Both the position numbers and the translations under genes were made by a program. Of a stretch of DNA of 64,000 nucleotides, positions 27,105 to 36,252 are shown piece after piece. Source of the stretch: Paenibacillus xylanexedens (lineage in GTDB: Bacteria > Bacillota > Bacilli > Paenibacillales > Paenibacillaceae); contig NZ_JAGIKV010000001.1 of NCBI RefSeq assembly GCF_017874615.1, positions 124,001 through 188,000 of the forward strand, given 5' to 3'. Under the pieces are notes generated by a model. The model saw only the letters and a list, made by a program, of their open reading frames with translations. It ran no database searches and had not been told where the DNA came from. Within the stretch, counting starts at the first letter, position 1. Each line of letters opens with the position of its first letter.

Positions 27105-27857
27105 TCAAATCCCGTACTTCTCCATCTGATCGAGGAAAGAACGGGATTTAAGATTCAGACCGAGCTGATGATCCATAAAAGCACGCATCAACTTTTTGAT
27201 CTCATCACGGGTAGATTCACTCACTGATATATTCCCCAAGCGCTGCAGATCCAACTGTGCGAACAAACGCAACAACTTCAGAGCCTTTGGACTAACTGAC
27301 ATCGCTGGAGGATCAAAATGTTTGCACGCTCGACACAAGACGCCACCTAGTCTGGGACTTATAAACAACTGCTCATCTGGTCGCTCCTGGTTGCAGGAGA
27401 TGCACTCATCGAACTGTGGACCATATCCGGATGCCTGTAATATTTTCATTTCGTACAGACTTGTAATAACAACCGGATCTTTCTCATCCTTCAACGCCTG
27501 CAAACACGCCTTTAACTGTTTGAACCAAAAAGTACCTGTCTCTTCATCCTGAAGCACGCGATCCAATAGTTCACACGCATAAGAGGCATAGGAGGCCTTG
27601 ACCAGATCTTCACGCAATTCATGATAGGATTCAACGATTTCTCCAGCATTCAGTGTACCTAGACCCGTATTGCGAAAATAAACATATTGACCAAACGTAA
27701 ACGGCTGCACCAGTGCAGCATGTCGGCTCTTGGGCTTTTTGGCACCGCGGACGAGTACCCCTACTTTCCCGCCGCTTTCGGTGCAAAGTGTAATGATTTT
27801 GTTCCCTTCGCCGTAGTCCATGCTGCGGATGACAATGCCTTCCACCCTGTATAGCAT
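27105..27857 (-). CDS. recO: DNA repair protein RecO
   Basis: 250 residues. An N-terminal OB domain opens MLYRVEGIVIRSMDYGEGNK with GVLVRGAKKPKSR. A helical domain follows, with a zinc knuckle from CISCNQ to LCRACK (about 145-175). RecO loads RecA on SSB-coated single-stranded DNA with RecR in the RecFOR pathway. It sits downstream of era and yqzL, as in B. subtilis. AGGTGA lies six bases before the ATG. The glyQS T-box promoter lies just after its stop. Confidence 0.96.
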   Translation of the reverse strand: MLYRVEGIVIRSMDYGEGNKIITLCTESGGKVGVLVRGAKKPKSRHAALVQPFTFGQYVYFRNTGLGTLNAGEIVESYHELREDLVKASYASYACELLDRVLQDEETGTFWFKQLKACLQALKDEKDPVVITSLYEMKILQASGYGPQFDECISCNQERPDEQLFISPRLGGVLCRACKHFDPPAMSVSPKALKLLRLFAQLDLQRLGNISVSESTRDEIKKLMRAFMDHQLGLNLKSRSFLDQMEKYGI

Positions 27858-27890
27858 GCCTCGTCACCTAACCATTCCCGAATCAGCCAG

Positions 27891-28031
27891 TTATCCTTCG
27901 GCTTCTTCATCTTCAATCACTTCCCTTGCATTATCCGACTCCTGTCCTAACGAGTTACACGCCTCGGTATATAACAAATAGGACTCCACGTCCCCCGTCA
28001 TCGCAAAAACCTTCCACGAAAAATCTCGCAT
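27891..28031 (-). CDS. yqzL: YqzL-like small protein
   Basis: 46 residues from the ATG at 28031. MRDFSWKVFAMTGDVESYLLY closely matches the start of the YqzL family, which sits between era and recO in Bacillales, as here. The tail is acidic (EVIEDEEAEG). A longer in-frame reading starting at 28094 adds a Cys/Arg-rich segment with no family similarity. The function is unknown. Confidence 0.8.
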   Translation of the reverse strand: MRDFSWKVFAMTGDVESYLLYTEACNSLGQESDNAREVIEDEEAEG

Positions 28032-28135
28032 CGGAATTTCATCCTCTCTTCGGAAATGACGTCTGCATCTACCAAATAGGATGGAGTCTTGCAAGGTAAA
28101 CTATGTGTTGCAATTACTGGATACAACGCGGATGA

Positions 28136-29035
28136 TCAGTCGCGCCCGAAGCCAAGATCACGCAGAACTCGATCCTGATTTCTCCAGTCTTTTTTCACTT
28201 TAACCCACAGGTCCATGAAAATTTTGGAGCCAAGCAAGTTTTGAATGTCATGTCGAGCACGTTTACCTACTTCTTTCAGAAGGGCACCCTGCTTCCCGAT
28301 AATGATCCCTTTTTGCGAATCCCGTTCCACAAATATGACAGCCGAGATATAAACGACACCGTTATCTTGCACTTTCATATCTTCGATCGTTACAGCAATG
28401 GAGTGAGGCACTTCTTCACGAGTCATTTGCAAAATTTTCTCACGAATCAACTCGGCACATACAAACTGCTCCGGATGGTCAGTAACCTGGTCGTCAGGAT
28501 AGTACTGTGGACCTTCAGGCAAATACTTGCCGAGCTGTTCCAGTAATGTGCTGACATTATTGCCATGCTTGGCAGACACAGGGACAATTTCAGCGAAATC
28601 GTGTAATTTGCGATACTCTTCAATAAGTGGTAACAGCGCTTCCGGCTCAATTTTGTCAATTTTGTTCATGACGAGAATGACAGGCGTACGGATATTTTTC
28701 AGCTGTTCCGCAATATAGCGGTCACCACCGCCCATACCTTCGGAAGCATCAATCAAGAATAAGGCTGCTTCTACTTCACTCAGTGTGTTCAAAGCGGTCT
28801 GGTTCATATAATCGCCTAATTTGGACTGACGTTTATGAATCCCTGGTGTATCCAGAAAAACGATCTGTTGATTGTCCGATGTATATACACCGTGAATTTT
28901 ATTACGGGTTGTTTGCGGCTTGTCCGACATAATTGCAATTTTCTGTCCGATGACTTGGTTCATCAAAGTGGATTTACCAACGTTAGGACGTCCGATAATG
29001 GCTACAAAACCGGATTTGAATTTTTGTTTTTTCAT
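28136..29035 (-). CDS. era: Ribosome-assembly GTPase Era
   Basis: 299 residues. GTPase domain: [17 protein letters not shown] (G1), TTRNKIHG (G2), FLDTPGIHK (G3), VMNKIDK (G4), VSAKHG (G5). The KH domain at 200-299 includes [18 protein letters not shown], the GxxG RNA-binding loop. Era binds the 3' end of 16S rRNA during 30S maturation, with YbeY encoded 1.2 kb upstream in the same run. GAGGAGG lies five bases before the ATG. Confidence 0.98.
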   Translation of the reverse strand: MKKQKFKSGFVAIIGRPNVGKSTLMNQVIGQKIAIMSDKPQTTRNKIHGVYTSDNQQIVFLDTPGIHKRQSKLGDYMNQTALNTLSEVEAALFLIDASEGMGGGDRYIAEQLKNIRTPVILVMNKIDKIEPEALLPLIEEYRKLHDFAEIVPVSAKHGNNVSTLLEQLGKYLPEGPQYYPDDQVTDHPEQFVCAELIREKILQMTREEVPHSIAVTIEDMKVQDNGVVYISAVIFVERDSQKGIIIGKQGALLKEVGKRARHDIQNLLGSKIFMDLWVKVKKDWRNQDRVLRDLGFGRD

Positions 29036-29074
29036 ATGTTCCTCCTCAGGCGCCTAGGCCTGGAATGTATTGGT

Positions 29075-29491
29075 TTATTTTTTGGCGGAATTCAGATCAG
29101 AAGGCCCAAAAGCCCAAGGCAACAGTTCAGCAACGGTGGTCTCTTGCAGATCACCTTTCAAGTTCCCCAAGATGACTTTCATATCGGGTTCACACAGTTC
29201 GTACATGACCTGACGACATACGCCACATGGAGCAATCGGACCATCCGTGTCTCCCACAATGGCAATCGCTTTGAAGCTGCGAGGCTTCTGCCCACCTGCA
29301 ATGGCACTGAACATCGCTGTACGCTCAGCACAATTACCTGGTGTATACGCAGCATTCTCAATATTACAACCATGATGCACATGACCTTCACTGTCAAGCA
29401 AAGCCGCGCCAACACCAAAATGGGAGTAAGGCGTATACGCCTTCGTACGTGCCTTAATTGCTTCTTGCATTAACAAACCGTTATCCATCAT
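29075..29491 (-). CDS. cdd: Cytidine deaminase
   Basis: 138 residues, homotetrameric type. AYTPYSHFGVGAALL binds substrate. The zinc site is the Cys of NCAERTAMF with its catalytic Glu, and the two Cys of PCGVCRQVM. It converts cytidine and deoxycytidine to uridine forms for pyrimidine salvage. Two ATG codons open the frame; AGGGAGAG precedes the first. The last 12 residues are less conserved. It is placed between dgkA and era as in B. subtilis, but here 339 bases separate it from dgkA. Confidence 0.96.
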   Translation of the reverse strand: MMDNGLLMQEAIKARTKAYTPYSHFGVGAALLDSEGHVHHGCNIENAAYTPGNCAERTAMFSAIAGGQKPRSFKAIAIVGDTDGPIAPCGVCRQVMYELCEPDMKVILGNLKGDLQETTVAELLPWAFGPSDLNSAKK

Positions 29492-29591
29492 TATTCTCTC
29501 CCTTAGGGTGCAATATAAAGTTAGTGCCTACGAATTAAGCTCAACCAAAGCCAATTTTACACTAGTCACTCCGAGTCCAGAATAACCCTTC

Positions 29592-29712
29592 GATCGCTGT
29601 TATCCCCAGATTTTTTGATTCACTTTTTCAATGTGAAAATCCGGGGATAAGCTCATGCTTCCGATGTAGCTTTCTTTCAGAAAGCTTTCAGGCGAACGCT
29701 TCGCTTCTACAG
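29592..29712. repeat. Interspersed hairpin repeat, copy B, with 39-base insertion
   Basis: This copy fills part of the 339-base gap between dgkA and cdd. TTATCCCC (29600-29607) pairs with GGGGATAA (29643-29650), with GATTTT/AAAATC and an inner TCAC/GTGA. Unlike copies A and C, a 39-base piece (29651-29689) containing AGCTTTCT-TTC-AGAAAGCT separates the hairpin from the shared tail GGCGAACGCTTCGCTTCTAC. The flanks 29492-29591 and 29713-29830 show no other feature. Confidence 0.75.
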
Positions 29713-29830
29713 GTTTATTTCTGTCCTCTTCGTTATCGTGTAATGTCAACAAGTTCAACTTAAAAAACGGTCTAACTTCACAAATTTGTGTAGTATTAAA
29801 ATCACAAAACGAATCAAAGTTAATACAAAA

Positions 29831-30202
29831 TCAGTACAAACCTAGCCAGCTCATCACCGGCTTAATGAAAACGATACAACCGATGATGACGGCGAATACC
29901 GCAGCCAGCAGAACTGCCCCGGCCGCGGTATCCTTCGCCGCTTTTGCCAGCGGATGGATATGGGGATGTGCCAAATCAACTGCTGCCTCTACAGCCGTGT
30001 TCATCAATTCAGTCACCAGGACCAAAAAGACAGCGGTCAGCACAAACATCCAATCCGTTCTTGAGATTCTGAAAAAAAAGCCGGCTACACACATCAAAAT
30101 AGCCACTCCCGTGTGAACTCTCACATTACGCTGAGTCCGCAACCCATATGCGATTCCTTCCGCAGCATTGCGGAATACCAGACCCCAGGAGCGTCTTTTC
30201 AT
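29831..30202 (-). CDS. dgkA: Undecaprenol/diacylglycerol kinase (DgkA family)
   Basis: 123 residues, three membrane helices. The family core ELMNTAVEAAVDLAHPHIHP followed by KAAKDTAAGAVLL holds the catalytic and metal-binding acidic residues, and the N-terminal helix FRNAAEGIAYGLRTQRNVR fits. Gram-positive members phosphorylate undecaprenol to recycle the wall lipid carrier. The start overlaps the ybeY stop by one base (TAATG), so translation is coupled. Confidence 0.94.
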   Translation of the reverse strand: MKRRSWGLVFRNAAEGIAYGLRTQRNVRVHTGVAILMCVAGFFFRISRTDWMFVLTAVFLVLVTELMNTAVEAAVDLAHPHIHPLAKAAKDTAAGAVLLAAVFAVIIGCIVFIKPVMSWLGLY

Positions 30203-30699
30203 TATCGTGTCAACCCGGCCTGGGCCAATACCGTTTCTTGTTTGCCCATCATTTCAGCCTCACTAGCTTCATCCTGATGGTCGTATCCGAGCAGGTGCAA
30301 GAAACCATGGACAAACAGAAAACCAAGCTCACGTTCAAATGAGTGTCCATACTCCTCACTTTGCAGGATGGTCCGTGGTACGGAAATGATAATGTCTCCA
30401 AGAACATCCGGCATTTCTTCCATTTCTTCATCTTCGTCCAGCTCATAGATAATATCGAGTTCTTCATCCACCGTGTCGTTCATTGCAAAAGACAATACAT
30501 CCGTAGGACGGTCAATACCGCGATAATCACGGTTCAACTCATGGATCTGCTCATCGTTCACAAAAGTCAGAGCCACTTCCCCGTCTGCTACATCTTCCGC
30601 TTCTCCGGCGAGATTCAGCAGCTGTTCCAGCATTGCAATCATCGGTTCTGTAATTTCTTTATCCTGTTGTTCATTATTCCATGCCAGGTTAAGACTCAT
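30202..30699 (-). CDS. ybeY: Endoribonuclease YbeY (rRNA maturation)
   Basis: 165 residues. The zinc-binding signature HGFLHLLGYDHQDE lies near residue 130, preceded by DRPTDVLSFAM and GDIIISV. YbeY trims the 3' end of 16S rRNA and joins ribosome quality control, with Era as partner. The acidic insert EEELDIIYELDEDEEMEE in front of GDIIIS is longer than in E. coli but common in Bacillales. AGGAG lies 11 bases before the ATG. It follows yqfF by 34 bases and is coupled to dgkA. Confidence 0.96.
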   Translation of the reverse strand: MSLNLAWNNEQQDKEITEPMIAMLEQLLNLAGEAEDVADGEVALTFVNDEQIHELNRDYRGIDRPTDVLSFAMNDTVDEELDIIYELDEDEEMEEMPDVLGDIIISVPRTILQSEEYGHSFERELGFLFVHGFLHLLGYDHQDEASEAEMMGKQETVLAQAGLTR

Positions 30700-30733
30700 T
30701 CTTTCATAACTCCTGTCTACTAATATTATTGAA

Positions 30734-32983
30734 TTAGCCTGCTTCGGGTGAAGTCGGCTTTGGTTTCTTAATCTCCTCCGGATATTCTATCCTGGAGTGG
30801 AAGATACCCATCACCGTTTCCTTCAATGTTCTGGCGACGATATCCAGTTCACGCATCGTAAGGTCACAATCATTGAATTGATGATCGTCCAATCGTCCTT
30901 TTATAATCTTCTCAATCATGGACTCCACTTGCTCCACTGTCGGTTTGCGCAAAGATCTCACAGCAGCCTCCACACTATCGGCAATGCCAACAATAGCCGA
31001 TTCCTTGGACTGAGCCTTCGGCCCAGGGTAACGGAAATCTTCTTCCGTGAAATCAGGCTCAACGCCTGCTTCTTCAGCCTGGCGCAATGCTTTGTGATAG
31101 AAATAGTGGAGAAATGTTGTGCCGTGATGCTGTTCCGCAATATCCCGAATAGGTCTGGGCAGCTTGTAGTCCTTCTGCATTTCCACACCATCGCGCGCAT
31201 GGGCAACGATAATGGACTTGCTCAGTTTCGGATCAATTGAATCATGCGGATTCTCCATATTGTTCTGATTCTCAATAAAATAGATGGGGCGCTTCGTCTT
31301 GCCAATATCATGATAATACGAACCGACTCGGCAGAGCAATCCGTTAGCTCCTATGGCTTCTGCTGCAGCTTCGGACAGATTCCCTACCATAACGCTGTGA
31401 TGATAGGTACCCGGTGTCTCCGTGAGCAACTTGCGTAGAAGCGGATGGTTCGGATTAGACAGTTCCACCAGTTTGAGCGCTGACAAAATGCCAAATGAAG
31501 TTTCGAAAAATGGCATCAGCCCAATGACCAGTATGGCAGTTAATACGCCACCCGCAAATGCAAATCCAATGCCATACAGTGTCGTGGTTCGGTTCCAATC
31601 TCCCGAGTCAATCAAAGCCAGGGTGAAGACGGCTATGGACCCGAACAGGCAGACCATAATGGCCCCTTTCAGGATCGTCGATCGCTGGCTAGCCCGATGC
31701 GTTGCGAAGATCGCAACAAACGAAACTACCACGGCGAAGAACCCTAGTTCGAAGTCAAAAAGCTGACCCTGATGCGTGTTCAAAATGATGCTGGACAACA
31801 TACCGATCAAGATCGAACATACAAAGGCGAGCGACGTATCCAGCAACAACGCGATTAACATTGCCCCTACCGCAACAGGTGCAAGGAAGCCCACGTATGA
31901 CGTCTCATTGGTCTGAATAATCGCCGTCACGTGCATAACTACAATCGTAATAATAAAAATAAGAACAAGCATCAACAGCTGCGCATTATTATATTTAAAA
32001 TGCGTTCCGCTGCATTGCTGAATATACATCAGAATTGCTGCCGACAACAGACAGGAGAACATAAGAAGTCCAAGCTGCGGCCAGTAGTTCACTTCATTTT
32101 TCAGCAAATCATTCTCATCCAGCAAAGTATACATCTCCGGGGTGATCATCTCACCTTTGGCAACTAATGTGTCCCCTTGCTTGATAAAGACGGTTTGCGT
32201 GTTCTCACGCGCCTGAACTTTCGCTTCCTTGGTTCCCTCTTCATCGTAGAAGCGGTTAGCGGTCACTACGAGGCGAGCAAGCTCTTGCACGACCTCACGT
32301 TGCGTACGCTTACTAAGAGAACTGACACTCACCATCTCAGCTACTTTGGCACGGGCAGTGGTTGCGTCGCTGATCTGATCCGTCATTAACCGGGCAACAA
32401 TATCCCTCGCAACTGGTTTCATCTCCTGGATATCATCTGATGTCAGACGTGAGATTTTGATGTAGGTTTCTTCGGGAATACGGTAGCTTTGCTCCTGTAC
32501 CACATTTCTGATCTCTTCCAAAAGAGTCTCGGAGTATGTACCGGCTTTCCGATTATTATTGATATAGTTGGTCACAAAATCCTTCTGGCGCTGCGGAATT
32601 TCATCCCGATAAATATCAATCTTGTCCTGACTTGAAATCTGATCATCCTGATTTAATCGATCTACACGATCAAGCAGGGTAGTCATCAAATTTTCGTTTC
32701 GCAACTGGACAATCTGAAACATCGGCTGTACCCGTTCAGCAGCTTCTTCCTGTGCTTTGAGTGTGGCCTTGTTATTCGGAATCTGCATGGGCGCAGCAAT
32801 GTCTACTTCACTCCGTGTCCCTTCCTGAATATCATAGCGCTCAGGGAGCAGCTTGGAAGCCAGACTCACGTAGAAAAGAATCACCAGAAACAAAAACAGA
32901 AGATAGCGTGCCCACACGCTATACTTCCATCCTGTAGCCTTATTCTGAAAAGATTTGCCTTTTGACGGTTCCTTCGAGGTCAC
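30734..32983 (-). CDS. yqfF: Cyclic-di-AMP phosphodiesterase PgpH type (7TM-7TMR-HD protein YqfF)
   Basis: About 749 residues from the GTG at 32983. One N-terminal membrane helix (about 25-45) is followed by an extracellular 7TMR-HDED domain, seven membrane helices and a cytoplasmic HD domain. The HD residues are in GTYHHSVMVGNLSEAAAE and SYYHDIGKTKRP, with HARDGVEMQKDYKLP and EQHHGTTFLHYFYHKA further on. PgpH hydrolyses c-di-AMP, which controls potassium and turgor. A longer frame runs back into phoH; AAGGGA lies nine bases before the GTG at 32983, so that start is taken. It lies 16 bases after phoH. Confidence 0.94.
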   Translation of the reverse strand: MTSKEPSKGKSFQNKATGWKYSVWARYLLFLFLVILFYVSLASKLLPERYDIQEGTRSEVDIAAPMQIPNNKATLKAQEEAAERVQPMFQIVQLRNENLMTTLLDRVDRLNQDDQISSQDKIDIYRDEIPQRQKDFVTNYINNNRKAGTYSETLLEEIRNVVQEQSYRIPEETYIKISRLTSDDIQEMKPVARDIVARLMTDQISDATTARAKVAEMVSVSSLSKRTQREVVQELARLVVTANRFYDEEGTKEAKVQARENTQTVFIKQGDTLVAKGEMITPEMYTLLDENDLLKNEVNYWPQLGLLMFSCLLSAAILMYIQQCSGTHFKYNNAQLLMLVLIFIITIVVMHVTAIIQTNETSYVGFLAPVAVGAMLIALLLDTSLAFVCSILIGMLSSIILNTHQGQLFDFELGFFAVVVSFVAIFATHRASQRSTILKGAIMVCLFGSIAVFTLALIDSGDWNRTTTLYGIGFAFAGGVLTAILVIGLMPFFETSFGILSALKLVELSNPNHPLLRKLLTETPGTYHHSVMVGNLSEAAAEAIGANGLLCRVGSYYHDIGKTKRPIYFIENQNNMENPHDSIDPKLSKSIIVAHARDGVEMQKDYKLPRPIRDIAEQHHGTTFLHYFYHKALRQAEEAGVEPDFTEEDFRYPGPKAQSKESAIVGIADSVEAAVRSLRKPTVEQVESMIEKIIKGRLDDHQFNDCDLTMRELDIVARTLKETVMGIFHSRIEYPEEIKKPKPTSPEAG

Positions 32984-32999
32984 TTTAGACAATCCCTTT

Positions 33000-33971
33000 C
33001 TATGCTTGATTTTCTGCGGCGTGGTTGTAAGCCACGATAATTTTCTGGACGAGAGAATGCCGCACAACATCTTGCTCGGCAAAATAGACAAATCCAATCT
33101 CGTTAACTTCGTTCAAGATCGTATTCGCTTCCACAAGCCCGGATTTCTTACCACGCGGTAAATCAATCTGTGTCACGTCTCCGGTGATGACCATTTTGGA
33201 GCCAAAACCAAGACGGGTCAGAAACATCTTCATCTGTTCCGGCGTTGTGTTCTGTGCTTCATCGAGAATGATGAACGAGTCATCCAAGGTACGCCCTCGC
33301 ATGTAGGCGAGTGGTGCAATTTCGATTAACCCACGCTCCAATGCCTTCGCGGTCTGTTCCTGTCCCATAACGTCATACAGGGCATCGTACAGCGGTCTCA
33401 GATACGGGTCTACCTTCTCCTGAAGATCACCTGGCAAAAACCCAAGGCTCTCTCCTGCTTCAACAGCAGGCCGTGTAAGTACAATGCGTTTGACGCTGCC
33501 TTCTTTAATTGCGGCAACAGCCAGTACAACAGCAAGGTAGGTTTTACCTGTACCGGCAGGACCAATGCCAAATACAATATCACGTTTTTTAATTGTAGTT
33601 ACATAGTGCTTCTGTCCAATGGTTTTAACACGGATTGGTTTACCTCGGTACGTTGTCGTAATCTCGCCCTTGAACAGATCCAATAGCTGGTCTGCCCGCA
33701 TATCCTTGGCAAGTTCAATCGCATACTTCACATCTCTTTCAGTTAACACATATCCGTTGCGTATCAATTGCAGTAACACATCAAATAATTGTTCAAGCGA
33801 TTCCACCTGCTGTGCGTTGCCGAAAATCACAATCTCCGCTTCACGGGATGCAATCTGGGCAGGAATCTCGGATTCAATCAGTTTAAGAAAAGTATCTTGG
33901 GGTCCAAAAAGAGATTGACCCTCTCCCGCACTCTGGAGGGAGATTTGTATGCTGCGTGTTTGCTCTGACAA
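33000..33971 (-). CDS. phoH: PhoH-family ATPase
   Basis: 323 residues. An N-terminal KH-like part precedes a P-loop ATPase domain with IGPAGTGKTYLAVVLA (Walker A, near 135) and SFIILDEAQNTTPEQMKMFL (Walker B). KRIVLTRPAVEAGESLGFLPGD lies between them. PhoH proteins relate to RNA helicase cores and are linked to rRNA processing through YbeY. The order phoH-yqfF-ybeY is kept here. It begins six bases after the yqfD stop. Confidence 0.96.
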   Translation of the reverse strand: MSEQTRSIQISLQSAGEGQSLFGPQDTFLKLIESEIPAQIASREAEIVIFGNAQQVESLEQLFDVLLQLIRNGYVLTERDVKYAIELAKDMRADQLLDLFKGEITTTYRGKPIRVKTIGQKHYVTTIKKRDIVFGIGPAGTGKTYLAVVLAVAAIKEGSVKRIVLTRPAVEAGESLGFLPGDLQEKVDPYLRPLYDALYDVMGQEQTAKALERGLIEIAPLAYMRGRTLDDSFIILDEAQNTTPEQMKMFLTRLGFGSKMVITGDVTQIDLPRGKKSGLVEANTILNEVNEIGFVYFAEQDVVRHSLVQKIIVAYNHAAENQA

Positions 33972-33977
33972 ATATCC

Positions 33978-35171
33978 TCATTCTCCTTGACTATGGACTA
34001 GCGGAAGTTCTTCCGCAATGCTTTCTTCTACTTCAAATAAGACTTTCATATAAACTTTACCATTCTCTTTCTTCTCATGCAAAATTTTTTCACTTATAAT
34101 TTTTGTTCCTTTACCGTTTTTGGCGATAATATCGTTCCTTGCTCCTTCCAATCCTTTCGTTCTGGCCCATTCTATCGTCTGTTGTTCCTCATGCTCTCGG
34201 GTCTCCAGATCTTTCTCTGTCAGCCAACCCATGGGCAGTGTAAAGGATCGCCACGTCAATGGTCTATGATTACTCTCAGTATCAAATGAACTGAACGGTG
34301 TACTTCCGTACCCCCACAGTTGGATCGCCCAATTCCCCAGCACCATGTAAAAACGTTCTCTGCTCTCACCTGTCATTGTATTATGTTTTTGCACTAGCGG
34401 AACCTCTACCTGGTACTCACGCCATACCAGACCACGAACTTCGCCTTTGGCAACGATGGTTTTGGTGTTCTCCTCATCCCCGAGAATCCCCGAGATTAAT
34501 ACCTGACCCTTTTTGACACGCATGTCCTTCTGAACAACAGGGCGTCCCTGCTCCGCATAGATTTGAGTGATGACAGCATCTGACTTGCTGATCAGATGTC
34601 TGGGATTCAGTAATGGTTCGCGCTTTGGTTGCGCCGATTCTACGACCTGAATGGTAATGGTTGTCCCCTCTTTACTCACGCCAATCCAGGTTACATCCGG
34701 CAGAGCGAGTGCAAGCTGCCTGGAGAGCTTGTCTTGGCTTTGCAGACGGAACCCCCATTGCAAAGGATATATGCCCTCTTTCTTCGCTGCTGCAAGCACC
34801 TCGTCGGTGGGAATGGTGACGTTACCTTTGACCTCCACACTCCATACCATCGAAGACAACGCAAACAAAGCTGCCACAAAAAATAGCATACCCCCAAGAA
34901 AGAACTTCCTCCGCAATAAACGGGCCGCAAAAAAAGGGAAACCGCTGCGATGGGTTACTTTTACCCTGCAGCCTGTCCGTTTCAACACAGGACGCAACCT
35001 GAAAAAATGCGGCAGCAGAATGTTCATCTCTGCCACGCGTCCATCGTGAGCACGCAGGTTCCACACTTCCAGTCCCTGCTCTGCCACCGTGTTGATCAGT
35101 GTTTCAATGTCTCCCCCAGTGACCGTGATTCGGACTGCTCCCCGCAGTTTATACAGACTGGGCTGCTTCAT
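33978..35171 (-). CDS. yqfD: Sporulation protein YqfD
   Basis: 397 residues. An N-terminal domain (about 1-85) is followed by one membrane helix (about 93-110, LGGMLFFVAALFALSSMVW) and an extracytoplasmic region with a POTRA-like stretch (VEVKGNVTIPTDEVLAAAKKEG in two parts) and a YqfD-specific C-terminal part. YqfD is a mother-cell protein needed for normal forespore engulfment or later coat steps in B. subtilis; its molecular role is not fixed. It overlaps yqfC by four bases (ATGA). Confidence 0.93.
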   Translation of the reverse strand: MKQPSLYKLRGAVRITVTGGDIETLINTVAEQGLEVWNLRAHDGRVAEMNILLPHFFRLRPVLKRTGCRVKVTHRSGFPFFAARLLRRKFFLGGMLFFVAALFALSSMVWSVEVKGNVTIPTDEVLAAAKKEGIYPLQWGFRLQSQDKLSRQLALALPDVTWIGVSKEGTTITIQVVESAQPKREPLLNPRHLISKSDAVITQIYAEQGRPVVQKDMRVKKGQVLISGILGDEENTKTIVAKGEVRGLVWREYQVEVPLVQKHNTMTGESRERFYMVLGNWAIQLWGYGSTPFSSFDTESNHRPLTWRSFTLPMGWLTEKDLETREHEEQQTIEWARTKGLEGARNDIIAKNGKGTKIISEKILHEKKENGKVYMKVLFEVEESIAEELPLVHSQGE

Positions 35172-35461
35172 CCGTTCCCCTCCACTCCATTCATATGAAT
35201 ATCCAGAATCGTTCCTTCAACAGCTACTTCATCCGGCAAAATGTTACGTATCACCAAGGCATTTCCTCTGATCTCCAATTGGCCTTGGGAAAGAGCCAAC
35301 ACGATGCGATCCGGTGTGAAATGGATGACACCGCGATGATTCTCTATATACAGTTGCTTACTGCCGATCAGGGTTAACCGTGGCATATCATAAAGCACAT
35401 CCTGCGGCAGATCCAACACTTCACTGGTCCATCTGCGCAGCTTGCGGCTGATCCGGGTCAT
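35168..35461 (-). CDS. yqfC: Sporulation protein YqfC
   Basis: 97 residues, mostly beta. MTRISRKLRRWTSEVLDLPQD then LPRLTL-type strands, IENHRGVIHFTPDRIVLAL and GNALVIRNILPDEVAVEG match the YqfC family, which shares a PRC/YabP-like fold with other spore proteins. It works with YqfD. AGGAAGGGGG lies ahead of the ATG, and a SigE-like promoter is visible upstream, in line with mother-cell expression. Confidence 0.93.
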   Translation of the reverse strand: MTRISRKLRRWTSEVLDLPQDVLYDMPRLTLIGSKQLYIENHRGVIHFTPDRIVLALSQGQLEIRGNALVIRNILPDEVAVEGTILDIHMNGVEGNG

Positions 35462-35491
35462 TCGAAGGTCTTCCCCCTTCCTCTACAGTTC

Positions 35492-35520
35492 AACTTATGC
35501 GCAGATTCATGAATTTATGA
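35492..35520 (-). promoter_or_regulatory. Possible SigE-dependent promoter for yqfC-yqfD
   Basis: On the minus strand TCATAAA (35520-35514) and CATAAGTT (35499-35492) are 14 bases apart. That fits the SigE pattern in spacing and in most positions (CATA core of the -10). B. subtilis yqfCD are SigE genes, which supports it. Confidence 0.45.
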
Positions 35521-35574
35521 AAATTCCGGGGCGTGTTAGGGACAATTGTTGAGAAAAAAGGATAGAACACAGAA

Positions 35575-35598
35575 AAAGCCGTCTCCGGCGGCTTTCTG
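35575..35598 (-). terminator. Terminator after the nfeD-floA unit
   Basis: AAAGCCG (35575-35581) and CGGCTTT (35589-35595) form a tight stem, followed on minus by TTTCTGTG. It separates the SigW-type unit from the sporulation genes downstream. Confidence 0.65.
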
Positions 35599-35639
35599 CT
35601 CACCAGAGACGACTCTATTCCGTCCAATAGCTTGACTTG

Positions 35640-36239
35640 TTACAGTTTCCCTCTTGTACCAAACGGCTGTTTGGAACGAGGGGAACCCAGTACTTCTGCC
35701 CACAGGACACCTGTGCGAATGTCTGCCGGACGAAGCGGAGACGCTCCCGATCCATCGGTGCTGGTCTCATCCCAACTGGAATCAGACACAACTGGCTTAT
35801 TCGCAGAAGATATGCGATTCAAGCGTTCTTCGATCAAACGTTGCTGTTCTTCCATACCTCTCATCTGTTCCTCAAGTGAATTTGCCATCGCACTCATCGT
35901 GCCCTCACTTCTGTAGTCAGTTGCGGGGCGAGAAGTTGCAGCAGGCTCCGAATACGGCTGATCATACTGATTCTCATATTGCACGTCATCATACCGATCG
36001 TCATACTGTTCATCATAACGCGGGTCTGCAGGTCCGGAAGACTGCTGCGGAGATGAATTGTCTCTTGAACGTTCATCCCGGCCTGCATCACCACTGCCTC
36101 CAAATGTAGGCATCCCATTGGCAGGACGCTTTTTGTTCGGATCAGCCAATTTGGCAGCTTTCCCCAAGAAGGAGAAGAGTGCAAAACCAATAACCGCTAC
36201 AATGTACAAATTATCAAAAATCCATTCAAATAGGCCCAT
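35640..36239 (-). CDS. Hypothetical single-pass membrane protein downstream of floA (YqfB position)
   Basis: 199 residues from the ATG at 36239. One N-terminal membrane helix (about 3-28, MGLFEWIFDNLYIVAVIGF) is followed by a long polar, probably disordered region rich in Asp, Tyr, Gln and Arg (YDEQYDDRYDD, YENQYDQPYSEP), then a short coiled coil (about 115-140) and a C-terminal WAEVLGSPRSKQPFG motif. In B. subtilis the small yqfB occupies this place. The C-terminal motif recurs, from memory, in Paenibacillus proteins of this locus. Its spacing behind floA (13 bases) suggests co-expression, perhaps in FloA membrane domains; that is inference. Confidence 0.6.
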   Translation of the reverse strand: MGLFEWIFDNLYIVAVIGFALFSFLGKAAKLADPNKKRPANGMPTFGGSGDAGRDERSRDNSSPQQSSGPADPRYDEQYDDRYDDVQYENQYDQPYSEPAATSRPATDYRSEGTMSAMANSLEEQMRGMEEQQRLIEERLNRISSANKPVVSDSSWDETSTDGSGASPLRPADIRTGVLWAEVLGSPRSKQPFGTRGKL

Positions 36240-36252
36240 TTGCACTCACCGC

